Of a stretch of DNA of 44,236 bases, positions 24,762-33,388 are shown in pieces. Origin of the DNA: CAYTTR01 sp964440805 (lineage in GTDB: Bacteria > Acidobacteriota > Aminicenantia > Aminicenantales > Aminicenantaceae); the NCBI GenBank assembly GCA_964440805.1, contig CAYTTR010000023.1, forward strand, positions 1-44,236, read 5' to 3'. How positions within the stretch are numbered: position 1 is the first letter of the stretch; every line of letters starts with the position of its first letter. The notes beneath the pieces were generated by a model. It was not told where the DNA came from, made no database searches, and worked only from the letters and a program-made list of their open reading frames with translations. Made by a program: the position numbers and the translations under genes.

Positions 24762-25247
24762 TTATTCGAAGCCCTGTCTTTCCCCTAATTTTTCCCTGAA
24801 CTTATAATAAGGTATTAAAAGCAAGAGTATTCCAAAAAGCATATAGAAGTAGTATGAATTGATACCCTGTTCCAGATGATGAGCCACCAGAATTAGACTT
24901 TTTTCCAGATGAATGAAAATCAGATTGATAAATATCAGGGCCAGAAAGGAAACCTCCTTTTTCAAGCCGATTCTTTTATTCTCTGTTGATTCTTGGCTAA
25001 TCCTCTCACTCTTCTTTTTTACTGTTTTAATGGATATCCAGGGAAAAAAGAAATTTAGCCCTGTCTGGGTTATAGGATAAATAAAAATAAAGACTGATTT
25101 TGTTCCTTCTACATTCTGAGTGCCGAAAATTCCTACCCAGTATGGTATTTCAGTGGGGAGCCTGGGGTAAGAATAGGCAATCATCACCCAGCTCGCAGCT
25201 ACCAGAATAGCATTAAGCAGCAGAAGAAATTTTATCTTTCTGGCCAT
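24762..25247 (-). CDS. DUF1648-like membrane protein
   Basis: A 161-residue membrane protein with about four hydrophobic segments. The region SYPRLPTEIPYW after TM1 matches the LPxxIPxHW-type motif of DUF1648 (SdpI-related) proteins, though Trp comes one residue early and the His is Tyr. The function of the family is unclear; some members confer immunity. The last ~14 bp lie near the end of the convergent Lys/Glu-rich gene. Upstream is an inverted repeat CTTTTGT (25256-25262)/ACAAAAG (25276-25282) that could be an operator. Confidence 0.6.
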   Translation of the reverse strand: MARKIKFLLLLNAILVAASWVMIAYSYPRLPTEIPYWVGIFGTQNVEGTKSVFIFIYPITQTGLNFFFPWISIKTVKKKSERISQESTENKRIGLKKEVSFLALIFINLIFIHLEKSLILVAHHLEQGINSYYFYMLFGILLLLIPYYKFREKLGERQGFE

Positions 25248-25294
25248 ATTTTCACCTTTTGTAATAAATATTATGACAAAAGAGTAATCTCATC

Positions 25295-25490
25295 AAGGAA
25301 ATCCGACTTTGTCGGACAGGAAGGATGTATTGAGCACGCCTCAGATGAGATGGATTAGCCTAGGATTAACACAGAATAAAGTGAAACATTTTGGATCACT
25401 CATGCGGAGTTCCGCAGCCGCCGAGAAGAGTGGTAAGAGAATGGCGAAAAAGCGCCGCGGTTAAGCGGAGGGTATATCCGATGCTCTCTC
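25295..25490 (+). ncRNA. candidate structured RNA or repeat element, copy A
   Basis: Homologous to 38391-38580. Hairpins: TCCGAC (25302-25307)/GTCGGA (25311-25316); TGCGGA (25403-25408)/TCCGCA (25411-25416); CGCCG (25419-25423)/TGGCG (25442-25446); CCGC (25455-25458)/GCGG (25465-25468). Sequence blocks shared with copy B include TATTGAGC, GGATTAACACA and ATGCTCT. It lies between the DUF1648-like gene and the rpsO promoter, so it is not a leader of rpsO from that promoter. No open reading frame is shared. The transcribed strand is a guess. Confidence 0.6.
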
Positions 25491-25538
25491 AGCCAACAGG
25501 ATTTACCACACAAAATGGAAATTCAATAAAATTTATGA

Positions 25539-25567
25539 TTTACATGCCCGGCTTTTTTTGTTAATAT
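25539..25567 (+). promoter_or_regulatory. promoter of rpsO
   Basis: TTTACA (25539-25544), 17-bp spacer, TAATAT (25562-25567); the GTG start of rpsO lies about 40 bp downstream. Confidence 0.55.
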
Positions 25568-25607
25568 ACATAAAAAAGAAAAAGAATTTATAGGAGACAG
25601 GAATAAA

Positions 25608-25874
25608 GTGTTGACCAAGGATGAAACAAAAAAAATCGTTAAAGAGCACAAATCACACCCTAAAGACACTGGTTCGCCAGAAGTCCAGATTGCTCTTTTA
25701 ACAAAAAGAATTAATTACTTGACAGAACATTTCAGCAAAAATAAAAAAGATTTTCATTCCAGAACAGGCCTGATGAAACTGGTAGGCCGTCGAAAAAGAC
25801 TCTTGGCTTACCTCAAGAAAAAAGATGTTGCCCAGTATGAATCGCTGATTAAAAAATTAAATCTCAGGAAATAA
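25608..25874 (+). CDS. rpsO: 30S ribosomal protein S15
   Basis: An 88-residue S15, which binds the central domain of 16S rRNA. The whole protein matches, with the characteristic HKSHPKDTGSPEVQIALLTKRINYLTEHF and the conserved HSRTGLMKLVGRRKRLLAYLKK. It starts at GTG with AGGAG 11 bp upstream; an in-frame TTG follows immediately. It is followed by pnp after 19 bp, the classical rpsO-pnp pair. Confidence 0.97.
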   Translation: MLTKDETKKIVKEHKSHPKDTGSPEVQIALLTKRINYLTEHFSKNKKDFHSRTGLMKLVGRRKRLLAYLKKKDVAQYESLIKKLNLRK

Positions 25875-25893
25875 CCTGAGTCTCGGGGAAAAA

Positions 25894-28053
25894 ATGTCTA
25901 ATAACACTATTTCTTTAGAAATTGGTGGTCGTCTTCTTTCCATAGAAATCGGCCGGATGGGCCGTCAGGCTGATGGTACAGCCTTTATTAAATATGGAGA
26001 CACCATCATGTTTATTTCTGCCACTTCCAAGAAGGAAGTCAAAGAACCAAAACCTTTTCTGCCTCTTATTGTGGATTACAGGGAAAATACCTATGCAGCT
26101 GGAAAATTTCCCGGTGGTTTTTTCAAAAGAGAAGGCAGGCCTTCAGAAAGAGAAATTCTAACCAGCCGCCTTATTGACAGACCAGTCCGGCCTCTCTTTC
26201 CTGATGGATATTTCAACGACACCCAGATTGTCGCTCTTCTTCTGTCTGCTGACCTTCAGAATGAACCAGACACCTTAGGCATCATCGGGGCTTCGGCAGC
26301 CCTTTATTTTTCAGACATTCCTTTCACCACACCTCTTGGGGCGGTCAAAGTTGGCTACCTTAACGACGAGTTCATCATCAACCCTACTGTGGAACAACTG
26401 GAAGAAAGTACTCTCAATATGGTGGTAGTGGGCACAGAAGAAGGCATCATCATGGCCGAAGCTGGAGCTGAGGAGCTCAAAGAAGAAACTATCGCTGAAG
26501 CAGCAGCTTTTTGCCAGGACACAATTCAACAAATAATAAAAGCCCAAAAAGAACTTTACCAGAAATTAAATATCATCAAAAGAGAATTCAAACCCAAAGA
26601 ACTCGATCAAGAAAGATATAAGGAAATCGAAAATAGAGTATCCTCGTCTTTAATAGAGGCCATTAAAACAGAGGGAAAAAAAGCCCAGGAAGAAAAAATT
26701 AAAACAATATTGGATAAACTTCTATCCGAAATTCCTGAGGAAGACGAAGATAAAATAGAAGAAACCAGGGAAATCTTTTTTCAACTCGAAAAAAAATTGG
26801 TACGCAGAACTATTCTGGAAGAAAAAAAACGGACCGACGGACGAAGCCTTAATGAAATTCGTCCCATTTCCATAGAAGTGGGTATTCTTCCCAGGACTCA
26901 TGGCTCAGCCGTCTTTACCCGGGGAGAAACACAATGCTTAGCTACTGTTACCCTGGGCTCATTTGAAGATGTCCAGAGACTTAATGGCTTGAATGAAGGA
27001 GATTTTAAACGTTTCATGCTTCACTACAATTTTCCACCTTTCAGCGTGGGAGAAGTTGCTTTTCTTCGTGGTCCAGGCCGGAGGGAAATCGGCCATGGGG
27101 CTCTGGCTGAAAAATCTATCCTTCCTGCCATCCCAACTGAAGATGATTTTCCTTACACCATAAGAATTGTTTCTGACATTCTTGAATCCAATGGTTCCTC
27201 ATCCATGGCTACAGTCTGCGGAGGAATTCTCTCTTTAATGGAGGCAGGAGTTCCATTATCCATGATAATTGCAGGCATCGCCATGGGTTTGGTAAAGGAA
27301 GAGAATCAACATATTTTACTGACAGATATTGCTGGACTTGAAGATCACTTTGGTGACATGGATCTTAAAGTAGCTGGTTCAGAAAATGGAATCACTGCTA
27401 TTCAAATGGACTTGAAAATACCTTCCATTCCTCTTGATGTATTCAAGGAAGGACTGGTCAGGGCAAGAGAAGCCAGGTTGAAAGTATTGGAAAAGATGAA
27501 AGAAGTCCTTCCTCAGCCCCGCCCCGAAATTTCTCCATTCGCACCGAAAATCATCATCATTTTCATCAATCCTGAAAAAGTAGGAGATGTCATAGGTCCA
27601 GCCGGAAAGCATATCAAAAAGATTCTGGCTGAAACCGGAGCCAAGATTGACGTGGAAGAGACAGGTAAAATCGTTATAGCTGCCGAGACCAAAGAAGCAG
27701 CCGAGAGAGCCAGAGAAATGATCAGGGAAATCACCATAGAAGCAGAAGTGGGAAAAGTATATACCGGTAAAGTAGTCAGGGTTGAAGACTATGGAGCTTT
27801 TGTGGAAATTCTTCCCAACATTGTCGGGCTTCTTCATGTATCCGAAATTGCCCATCAGAGAACAAGATCCGCCCGTGATATTTTCAAGCTTGGAGATACG
27901 GTCAAAGTTAAAGTCCTGGCTATAGACCAAGACAATAAAATAAAACTCAGCAAAAAAGCCCTAATAAAACTCGAGGACCGCCCCTTTAACCGGGACAACT
28001 CGTTGCAGAAAAAAAGTCATCCTAAGCACGGTTATAAAAGTGACCGTTTTTGA
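25894..28053 (+). CDS. pnp: polyribonucleotide nucleotidyltransferase
   Basis: A 719-residue PNPase: phosphorolytic 3'-5' exoribonuclease of mRNA turnover. Domains in order: RNase PH 1 (about 10-150, TYAAGKFPGGFFKREGRP), the alpha-helical domain, RNase PH 2 (about 310-540, with GHGALAEKS and the SSSMATVCGG loop), KH (about 555-610, GDVIGPAGKHIKKI) and S1 (about 620-695, GKVVRVEDYGAFVEI). Length and motifs are normal. The C-terminus ends in a short basic tail. Its TGA stop overlaps a possible TTG start of the next gene. Confidence 0.97.
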   Translation: MSNNTISLEIGGRLLSIEIGRMGRQADGTAFIKYGDTIMFISATSKKEVKEPKPFLPLIVDYRENTYAAGKFPGGFFKREGRPSEREILTSRLIDRPVRPLFPDGYFNDTQIVALLLSADLQNEPDTLGIIGASAALYFSDIPFTTPLGAVKVGYLNDEFIINPTVEQLEESTLNMVVVGTEEGIIMAEAGAEELKEETIAEAAAFCQDTIQQIIKAQKELYQKLNIIKREFKPKELDQERYKEIENRVSSSLIEAIKTEGKKAQEEKIKTILDKLLSEIPEEDEDKIEETREIFFQLEKKLVRRTILEEKKRTDGRSLNEIRPISIEVGILPRTHGSAVFTRGETQCLATVTLGSFEDVQRLNGLNEGDFKRFMLHYNFPPFSVGEVAFLRGPGRREIGHGALAEKSILPAIPTEDDFPYTIRIVSDILESNGSSSMATVCGGILSLMEAGVPLSMIIAGIAMGLVKEENQHILLTDIAGLEDHFGDMDLKVAGSENGITAIQMDLKIPSIPLDVFKEGLVRAREARLKVLEKMKEVLPQPRPEISPFAPKIIIIFINPEKVGDVIGPAGKHIKKILAETGAKIDVEETGKIVIAAETKEAAERAREMIREITIEAEVGKVYTGKVVRVEDYGAFVEILPNIVGLLHVSEIAHQRTRSARDIFKLGDTVKVKVLAIDQDNKIKLSKKALIKLEDRPFNRDNSLQKKSHPKHGYKSDRF

Positions 28054-28067
28054 CCTTTCGAAGGGAA

Positions 28068-28550
28068 ATGAGATCTGAAATCTCCACCAAAAAAGGGTTT
28101 ACTCTTATCGAAATGCTGGTCACCTTGACCATCCTCTCCGTCCTGGCTGCTGCTGCCATCCCCTTGGCTAAAGTATCTATTAAAAGAGAAAAAGAAATCC
28201 AATTAAAGAGAAATCTGCGCCTCATTCGCGAAGCCATCGATGAATATAAAAGATTGGCCGATGAAAATAAATTTCAGGTAGAAGAAGACAGTGAAGGTTA
28301 TCCTCCCGACCTCGAAACTCTAATTAAAGGCGTTGAGGTAGAAGAAGTGATTCAGGGCAAAAAAGTAAAAAGGGTCATCAAGTTTCTCAGAAAAATTCCG
28401 CAGGATCCCATGACCAATTCTGTTGACTGGGGCCTACGCTCCTACCAGGATGATCCAGATTCTACCATTTGGGGAGGAGAGAACGTTTATGATGTTTTCA
28501 CCAAAAGCCCTGGAACTGCTCTTGACGGAACAAAGTACAGGGATTGGTAA
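28068..28550 (+). CDS. GspG-like type II secretion pseudopilin
   Basis: A pseudopilin with a prepilin peptidase site: a short basic leader (MRSEISTKKG) then FTLIE with Glu at position 5 of the mature protein, a hydrophobic helix and a basic stretch. The C-terminus ends LDGTKYRDW, as in GspG-family major pseudopilins. An upstream TTG (28050) overlapping the pnp stop is an alternative start. First of three pseudopilin-like genes in a row; no other type II secretion component is present in the window. Confidence 0.8.
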   Translation: MRSEISTKKGFTLIEMLVTLTILSVLAAAAIPLAKVSIKREKEIQLKRNLRLIREAIDEYKRLADENKFQVEEDSEGYPPDLETLIKGVEVEEVIQGKKVKRVIKFLRKIPQDPMTNSVDWGLRSYQDDPDSTIWGGENVYDVFTKSPGTALDGTKYRDW

Positions 28551-28557
28551 AGTACTT

Positions 28558-28959
28558 ATGGTAATGAAACCCTCATCTGGTTTTACTCTCATCGAAATCA
28601 TCATTGTTTTCACTCTGATTGGAATTCTGGTGGGAATGGGTATTCCTCAATATCAAAATGCCGTCAAGAGAGCCAGGGAAGCTGTCCTCAAAGAAAATCT
28701 TTTCCAAATGAGAACTCTCATAAACCAGTATTATACTGATAAAGGCCGCTATCCTTCATCCCTCCAGTCACTGGTTGAGGAAGGATACTTGAAAACCATT
28801 CCAGTGGATCCCATAGCTCGCTCAAAAGAAACCTGGGTGGAAGTAAGAGAAGAATTCACCGAAGAAATGATTATGGCTGGTCAACAACCCGGAGTGGTTG
28901 ATGTTTTATCGGGGTCCGAGGAGAAAGCTCTCGATGGTACACATTACAGCACCTGGTGA
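28558..28959 (+). CDS. GspG-like pseudopilin, second copy
   Basis: A 133-residue pseudopilin starting at ATG 28558 (a second ATG lies at 28564). Prepilin site SSG/FTLIE with mature Glu5, then a hydrophobic helix (IIIVFTLIGILVGMGIP) and a GspG-type body with LVEEGYLKTIPVDP. It ends LDGTHYSTW, matching the first copy. The gene starts 7 bp after the stop of the first. An in-frame upstream extension exists (to 28423), but it is unlikely to be real because it overlaps the coding part of the first gene. Confidence 0.82.
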   Translation: MVMKPSSGFTLIEIIIVFTLIGILVGMGIPQYQNAVKRAREAVLKENLFQMRTLINQYYTDKGRYPSSLQSLVEEGYLKTIPVDPIARSKETWVEVREEFTEEMIMAGQQPGVVDVLSGSEEKALDGTHYSTW

Positions 28960-29542
28960 TTTAAATAAATGCCCTGAAAAGGGAGAAAACAAGCGGAGCC
29001 GGGGATACACTCTTTTAATACTGGTTTTCTTCGTCTTTATCCTTGGACTGGGATTGATGGTGACTGTTCCTGTATGGGAGACTCAAATCCAACGAGAGAA
29101 AGAAGAAGAGCTCATTTTTCGGGGAAAACAATTTGTGGAAGCTATCAGGATATTCCAAACAAAGTTTCCCGGCACTTTTCCCAGTTCCCTGCAAGAGCTG
29201 GAAGAAAAGAAGTGCATCCGCCGACTTTACCAAGATCCTATGAGCAAAGAGGGAGAATGGGATTTGATTTTACCTTATGAAACAGGAACTACTCGTCCCC
29301 GCCGACAACCATCTCCACAAATCCCTTCAGGACAACCTCAATCATCAACTCAAAAGGTTATGGTGGTACCGAATCATCTTCTCTCCCAAGTAGATAATCC
29401 AAGGATTATTGGTGTAGTCAGTTCATCTTCTCAAGAATCAATCAAGGTATACTTTGAGCAGAGGCAGTATAACAAATGGCTTTTTTTCTATGGACAGGAT
29501 CAGAAAAATCTCCCTGAAATCGTCTATTTCTCTGGAAAATGA
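28934..29542 (+). CDS. minor pseudopilin-like protein without Glu5
   Basis: A roughly 202-residue protein with a leader (KRSRG) before YTLLILVFFVFILGLGLMV. It has the helix of a pilin-like protein but at mature position 5 it has Ile, not Glu, as in minor pseudopilins of the GspK type. The body contains FQTKFPGTFPSSLQELE and a Pro/Gln-rich linker. Start chosen at ATG 28934 with GAGGAG 10 bp upstream; it overlaps the end of the preceding gene by 26 bp. Function beyond the prepilin-like N-terminus is unknown. Confidence 0.7.
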   Translation: MVHITAPGDLNKCPEKGENKRSRGYTLLILVFFVFILGLGLMVTVPVWETQIQREKEEELIFRGKQFVEAIRIFQTKFPGTFPSSLQELEEKKCIRRLYQDPMSKEGEWDLILPYETGTTRPRRQPSPQIPSGQPQSSTQKVMVVPNHLLSQVDNPRIIGVVSSSSQESIKVYFEQRQYNKWLFFYGQDQKNLPEIVYFSGK

Positions 29543-29549
29543 AATAAGA

Positions 29550-30689
29550 ATGAAATCTGTACTTATTGTGGCAGGGGAAAATTCTGGAGAAAAATATGGT
29601 GCTTCCTTCATTCGGGAATTCAAGAAAAAACATCCTCAAGTTCAATTCTTTGGAATCGGCGGAAAAGCTATGGAGGCAGCTGGCCTTAAGAAAATTTTCT
29701 CTCTTCAGGATTTGAACGTTGTTGGAATGGTGGAAATAGCCTATCACTTTCCCCGTATTCTGAAAATATTCCATCGCCTAAAAAAAATTACCCGGGAAAA
29801 GCAACCTGATGCAGCTGTGTTGATTAATTCTCCGGATTTTAACCTCAGGTTAGCTCGATTTCTAAAAAAAATGGGTATCCCGGTTCTTTATTATGTAAGT
29901 CCCACTGTCTGGGCTTGGAGGGAAGGACGTTTAAAGACAATAAAAAAAAATGTAACTAAAATGCTCCTTATTTTTCCATTTGAAGAAAAAGTTTACAAGG
30001 ATAACCACATCCCGGCAATATACATTGGACATCCTCTCCAGGAAGAAATCCGTTTAAATCTAAGCCGCCATCAATTTTTCCAAAAATATGGCTTGGACCC
30101 AGCTAAAAATCTTATCAGTTTTCTTCCTGGTAGCAGACTTAGTGAAATTAAAAACCACCTGCCAGTGTTAACAGAAACTCTGCATCTCCTTCACGGTTCC
30201 TTGCCGGTTGAATCACTTTTTCTCCTGGCTGAAAACCTGGAAAAAGACTACCTGCAAGAATTTCTCCCTTCCTGGTTCCCCAGCTCACGCATACTCAGCA
30301 AAGATCATTATGAGGCTATGGCCTACAGCGATCTTGTGCTTTCATCTTGCGGCATAGCCAACTTGGAAGCCGCCCTTCTGGAAGCTCCTTTGATCGTCTT
30401 CTACCGCATTTCACCTTTGAGTTACAAATTAGGAATCCGGTTTATGAAAATAACTAATTTCAGTATTGTTAATATTCTGACTGAGGAAAAAATTATTACT
30501 GAATTAATTCAGAATAACTTCACCGGGGAAAATTTGTTCAGTGAAGCCAAGTACCTTTTAGAAAACCCTGAAAGACGGCAGCAACTGAAAGCCCAGCTAC
30601 AGGTTGTCAAAAGCATAATGGGTGAAAATAAAGCATCAATTGAAGCTGCCTTACAATTGGAAAAAATTCTTAACCTGGATCATTCATAA
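29550..30689 (+). CDS. lpxB: lipid-A-disaccharide synthase
   Basis: A 379-residue LpxB, the GT-B enzyme joining UDP-2,3-diacylglucosamine and lipid X. Seen: VAGENSGEKYGA at the N-terminus, VQFFGIGGKAMEAAG, PDFNLRLAR, YVSPTVWAW, YIGHPLQEE, FLPGSRLSEIK and SSCGIANLEAALLEAPLIVFYRIS. Starts at ATG 29550, 7 bp after the pseudopilin-like gene, so it may be co-transcribed with pnp and the pseudopilins. An in-frame upstream extension to 29454 is not conserved-looking. The last codons coincide with a copy of the 18-bp dispersed motif. Confidence 0.95.
   Translation: MKSVLIVAGENSGEKYGASFIREFKKKHPQVQFFGIGGKAMEAAGLKKIFSLQDLNVVGMVEIAYHFPRILKIFHRLKKITREKQPDAAVLINSPDFNLRLARFLKKMGIPVLYYVSPTVWAWREGRLKTIKKNVTKMLLIFPFEEKVYKDNHIPAIYIGHPLQEEIRLNLSRHQFFQKYGLDPAKNLISFLPGSRLSEIKNHLPVLTETLHLLHGSLPVESLFLLAENLEKDYLQEFLPSWFPSSRILSKDHYEAMAYSDLVLSSCGIANLEAALLEAPLIVFYRISPLSYKLGIRFMKITNFSIVNILTEEKIITELIQNNFTGENLFSEAKYLLENPERRQQLKAQLQVVKSIMGENKASIEAALQLEKILNLDHS
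30670..30687 (-). repeat. 18-bp dispersed motif, copy 3, at the lpxB 3' end
   Basis: TTAACCTGGATCATTCAT, complement of the motif with one change, encodes the last residues of lpxB (LNLDHS). The match could be chance, since it lies in a coding sequence. Confidence 0.4.
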
Positions 30690-31132
30690 GACAGGATAAA
30701 TTCAAGGCGCTCAAATAATTCCAAACAATTTTCTACCACACTGCCAGCTTTAAGTTCCAGAACATAGAGAGCCGGCAGGTCCGGACTGTAAGAGGGGCAA
30801 GGCTCCCTCCTGCAAGGCGGAACATTCTTTTCAATATGAACAATCCTTTTATCTTCATTTAACCATAATATATCAATGGAAAAATTCACATTTTTCATCC
30901 AAAATGAATAGAAGCCCTCTCTTTTAAAAATAAAAAGCATGCCCTGCTCTTCGTTAAGAGGTTCTCTAAACATAAGTCCTCTTTGCCTTTCTTCATCAGT
31001 GATCGCCAGCTCAACTGTAATTTTTTTTCCGTTGGGCAAAAACAGAGAGATAAACTTTTCTTCGGAATTCAGGACAGGCTGCAAATAAACTGATAGAAAA
31101 AGAAAAACCAGAGCCATCTTGTAAATTTTCAT
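30680..31132 (-). CDS. DUF192 protein with signal peptide
   Basis: A 150-residue protein with an N-terminal hydrophobic segment (about 5-20), consistent with export. It has the DUF192 hallmarks: RGLMFREPLNEEQGMLFIF, FWMKNVNFSIDILWL and PALYVLELKAGSVVEN. An unusual CRREPC pair (Cys either side of a short loop) is present in the middle; these could form a disulfide. The family is of unknown function. It lies 7 bp after pcm and overlaps lpxB convergently by 10 bp. Confidence 0.85.
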   Translation of the reverse strand: MKIYKMALVFLFLSVYLQPVLNSEEKFISLFLPNGKKITVELAITDEERQRGLMFREPLNEEQGMLFIFKREGFYSFWMKNVNFSIDILWLNEDKRIVHIEKNVPPCRREPCPSYSPDLPALYVLELKAGSVVENCLELFERLEFILSYE

Positions 31133-31139
31133 GGTTCTT

Positions 31140-31769
31140 TTAATGAGTGGAAATCAAGGGAACAAAACGGACGGGAAGAAGTCTCTCCTTTTTAATTTTG
31201 TTTCCATCTTTGATAATCAAGTATAAATCCTGAAAACCTTCGCCAATAGGAATAACCAGCCTCCCCTTATCCTTAAGTTGCTCCAGAAGCTTCTCTGGAA
31301 TCCGGGGAGGAGCAGCAGTAACAATAATAGCCTCATAAGGAGCAGGCTCTTCCCAACCTTTGGTTCCATCACCAGTGCGGAAACGGATGTTCCCGTATCC
31401 CAGTTTATTTAGAATGTTTTTCGCATTCTGTTGAAGACTGGGAATTACCTCCACCGTGTAAACTTCATGAGCAATCTTGGCAAGTATAGCTGTTTGATAA
31501 CCGGAGCCAGTTCCAATTTCAAGAACTTTGTCATTCTCCTGAAGAGAAGCTTTTTCGGTCATATAGGCGACAATATAAGGCTGGGAAATTGTCTGCCCCT
31601 CCCCAATAGGGAGGGGTTCATCATTATAAGAAAGATGTCTCAAATTTTCGGGGACAAATTTATGGCGGGGTACTTTCTCCATAGCTTTAAGAACTTTTTT
31701 GTCTTTAATTCCCCTGCTTTTGAGTTGAGTAGAGACCATCTCCCGGCTTAATTTATTATAATCCTTCAT
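31140..31769 (-). CDS. pcm: protein-L-isoaspartate O-methyltransferase
   Basis: A 209-residue Pcm, which uses S-adenosylmethionine to methylate L-isoaspartyl residues in damaged proteins. Seen: PRHKFVPENLRHLSYNDEPLPIGEGQTISQPYIVA, the SAM motif EIGTGSGYQTAILA and the late IVTAAPPRIPE. Length is normal. A Shine-Dalgarno sequence (AAGGAAA) lies about 7 bp upstream. It is transcribed with the DUF192 gene. Confidence 0.95.
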   Translation of the reverse strand: MKDYNKLSREMVSTQLKSRGIKDKKVLKAMEKVPRHKFVPENLRHLSYNDEPLPIGEGQTISQPYIVAYMTEKASLQENDKVLEIGTGSGYQTAILAKIAHEVYTVEVIPSLQQNAKNILNKLGYGNIRFRTGDGTKGWEEPAPYEAIIVTAAPPRIPEKLLEQLKDKGRLVIPIGEGFQDLYLIIKDGNKIKKERLLPVRFVPLISTH

Positions 31770-31908
31770 CTAATCATTTCCTTGTAGAGCCGATAATGCT
31801 TATAAACAATGAAAATGAGATTACCATTTACACTTCACTAAATTATCAAATTTATAGAATTGAAAATCATGACCAAATTGATTCTTCTAATCGAAATTCA
31901 TTTAATTT

Positions 31909-33363
31909 TCAATAAGCTCTGGCGAAATAGGCAAAAGCCTTGACTTTTTTGCCACAGCGAATACATTCCTCGTCAATGTTTTCCTTTTTCCCGAGGGGAA
32001 TAGCCCTGATAGTGGCCATAGTCTCTTCTTTAATAGCTTCCTCACAATGGGAATCCCCACACCATGAGGCTTTAATAAAACCTTTTTTTGTTTCCATTAG
32101 GGAACAAAATTCCTGATAAGAATCGGTTTCATGGGTATTTCTCTTTTGAAAATCCAAGGCTTGTTTAAACAGCTCCTGTTGTATTTCTTCCAGAAGAAGA
32201 GACACTCTTTCTCTCAGATTTTCTAAGAGAGCCTCGCTTTTATCCATGGTATCTCTTCTTACCAGCCCAGCTTTTTTTTCTTTAATATCTCTTGGTCCGA
32301 TTTCCACCCGAAGAGGAACCCCTTTCATTTCCCACTCGGAGAACTTCCAGCCAGGAGTAAATTCCTCTCTTTCATCCAAGAAAACTCTAAATCCCGCTTC
32401 TTTCAAGTATGCGGTCACCTTTCGGGCATGAGGAAGTACAGTCTCTTTCCAGTTACCCACTGAAATAGGAACAATGACCACTTGAACCGGAGCCACTCTC
32501 GGAGGAAATCTGAGTCCGGAATCGTCTCCATGGGCCATGACTAAAGCTCCAACTAGTCGGGTAGATACTCCCCATGATGTCTGCCAAGCATACTGGAGAT
32601 TCTGGTTCCTATCCTCAAACCTGATGTTAAAAACCTTGGAAAAATGCTGCCCTAGGTTGTGGGAAGTCCCCATCTGGAGGGCTTTCCCGTCTGACATCAG
32701 GCCTTCTATGGTGTATGTTTCTAAGGCACCAGCAAATTTTTCTCTCTCTGTTTTCATGCCGGCAATCACTGGAATGGCTAATTCTTTCTCCACAAATCCC
32801 TTGTAAAGCTCAAGGATCATCAAAGTCTCTTGCTGGGCTTCGGTCAAGGTTTCATGAACTGTATGGCCTTCCTGCCATAAAAATTCAGTCGTCCTCAAAA
32901 AAGGCCGGGTCACCTTTTCCCACCGGACAATATTGGCCCATTGATTGATTAAAATAGGTAAATCTCTCCAGGATTTTATCCACTTGGAATACATATGCCC
33001 TATAATGGCCTCAGATGTTGGCCTGACAGCCAGTCTTTCTTCTAATTCTTCATCTCCCCCCTTAGTCACCCAGGCAACCTCGGGCGAAAATCCTTCCAAA
33101 TGTTCTGTTTCTTTCTGCAGGAAAGATTCAGGTATAAACAAGGGGAAATAGGCATTGGCATGTCCTGTTTCTTTAATCCGGGAATCAAGAATACGCTGGA
33201 TATTTTCCCAAACAGAGTACCCGTAAGGCCTGATTATCATCATTCCTTTAATGGGAGCGTACTCCGCCAATTCTGCCTTGCGGATTAATTCCAGATACCA
33301 TTTGGAAAAATCTAAGCTTTTCGGAGTTATGTGTTTGACTAAACGTTCATCCATACTCAACAT
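31909..33363 (-). CDS. proS: prolyl-tRNA synthetase, archaeal/eukaryotic type
   Basis: A 484-residue class II synthetase of the short type, without the bacterial INS editing domain. Seen: catalytic motif 2 (LRTTEFLWQEGHT), GQHFSKVFNIRFE, TSWGVSTRL with GDDSGLRFPP, an anticodon domain (VVIVPISV), and the C-terminal zinc domain with Cys pairs (CGDSHC, CIRCGKK) ending ARAY, as in archaeal-type ProRS. I start it at ATG 33363, because a strong promoter's -10 box covers the upstream ATG at 33390. A GGGAG precedes ATG 33363 by only 3 bp; ATG 33354 is another option. The leader between contains an inverted repeat CCTGGA/TCCAGG. Confidence 0.93.
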   Translation of the reverse strand: MLSMDERLVKHITPKSLDFSKWYLELIRKAELAEYAPIKGMMIIRPYGYSVWENIQRILDSRIKETGHANAYFPLFIPESFLQKETEHLEGFSPEVAWVTKGGDEELEERLAVRPTSEAIIGHMYSKWIKSWRDLPILINQWANIVRWEKVTRPFLRTTEFLWQEGHTVHETLTEAQQETLMILELYKGFVEKELAIPVIAGMKTEREKFAGALETYTIEGLMSDGKALQMGTSHNLGQHFSKVFNIRFEDRNQNLQYAWQTSWGVSTRLVGALVMAHGDDSGLRFPPRVAPVQVVIVPISVGNWKETVLPHARKVTAYLKEAGFRVFLDEREEFTPGWKFSEWEMKGVPLRVEIGPRDIKEKKAGLVRRDTMDKSEALLENLRERVSLLLEEIQQELFKQALDFQKRNTHETDSYQEFCSLMETKKGFIKASWCGDSHCEEAIKEETMATIRAIPLGKKENIDEECIRCGKKVKAFAYFARAY

Positions 33364-33388
33364 TTTCTCCCTGGAAGGTCTCCAGGTC

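Larger units (their letters stand above)
25248..25607. other. intergenic region between DUF1648-like gene and rpsO
   Basis: 360 bp holding the inverted repeat at 25256-25282, the structured element copy A (25295-25490) and the rpsO promoter (25539-25567). I see no protein-coding gene in it. Confidence 0.7.

Noticed and set aside
25295..25490. rpsO autoregulatory leader
   Set aside because: The rpsO promoter lies downstream of the element and a homologous copy precedes nfeD, so a ribosomal-protein leader does not explain it.
28423..28557. Upstream extension of the second pseudopilin
   Set aside because: It lies inside the first pseudopilin gene in another frame, and the prepilin leader needs a start close to the FTLIE motif.
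30670..30687. lpxB-end copy of the 18-bp motif as a strong member
   Set aside because: Kept only as a weak copy: it is coding sequence, so the match may be coincidental.
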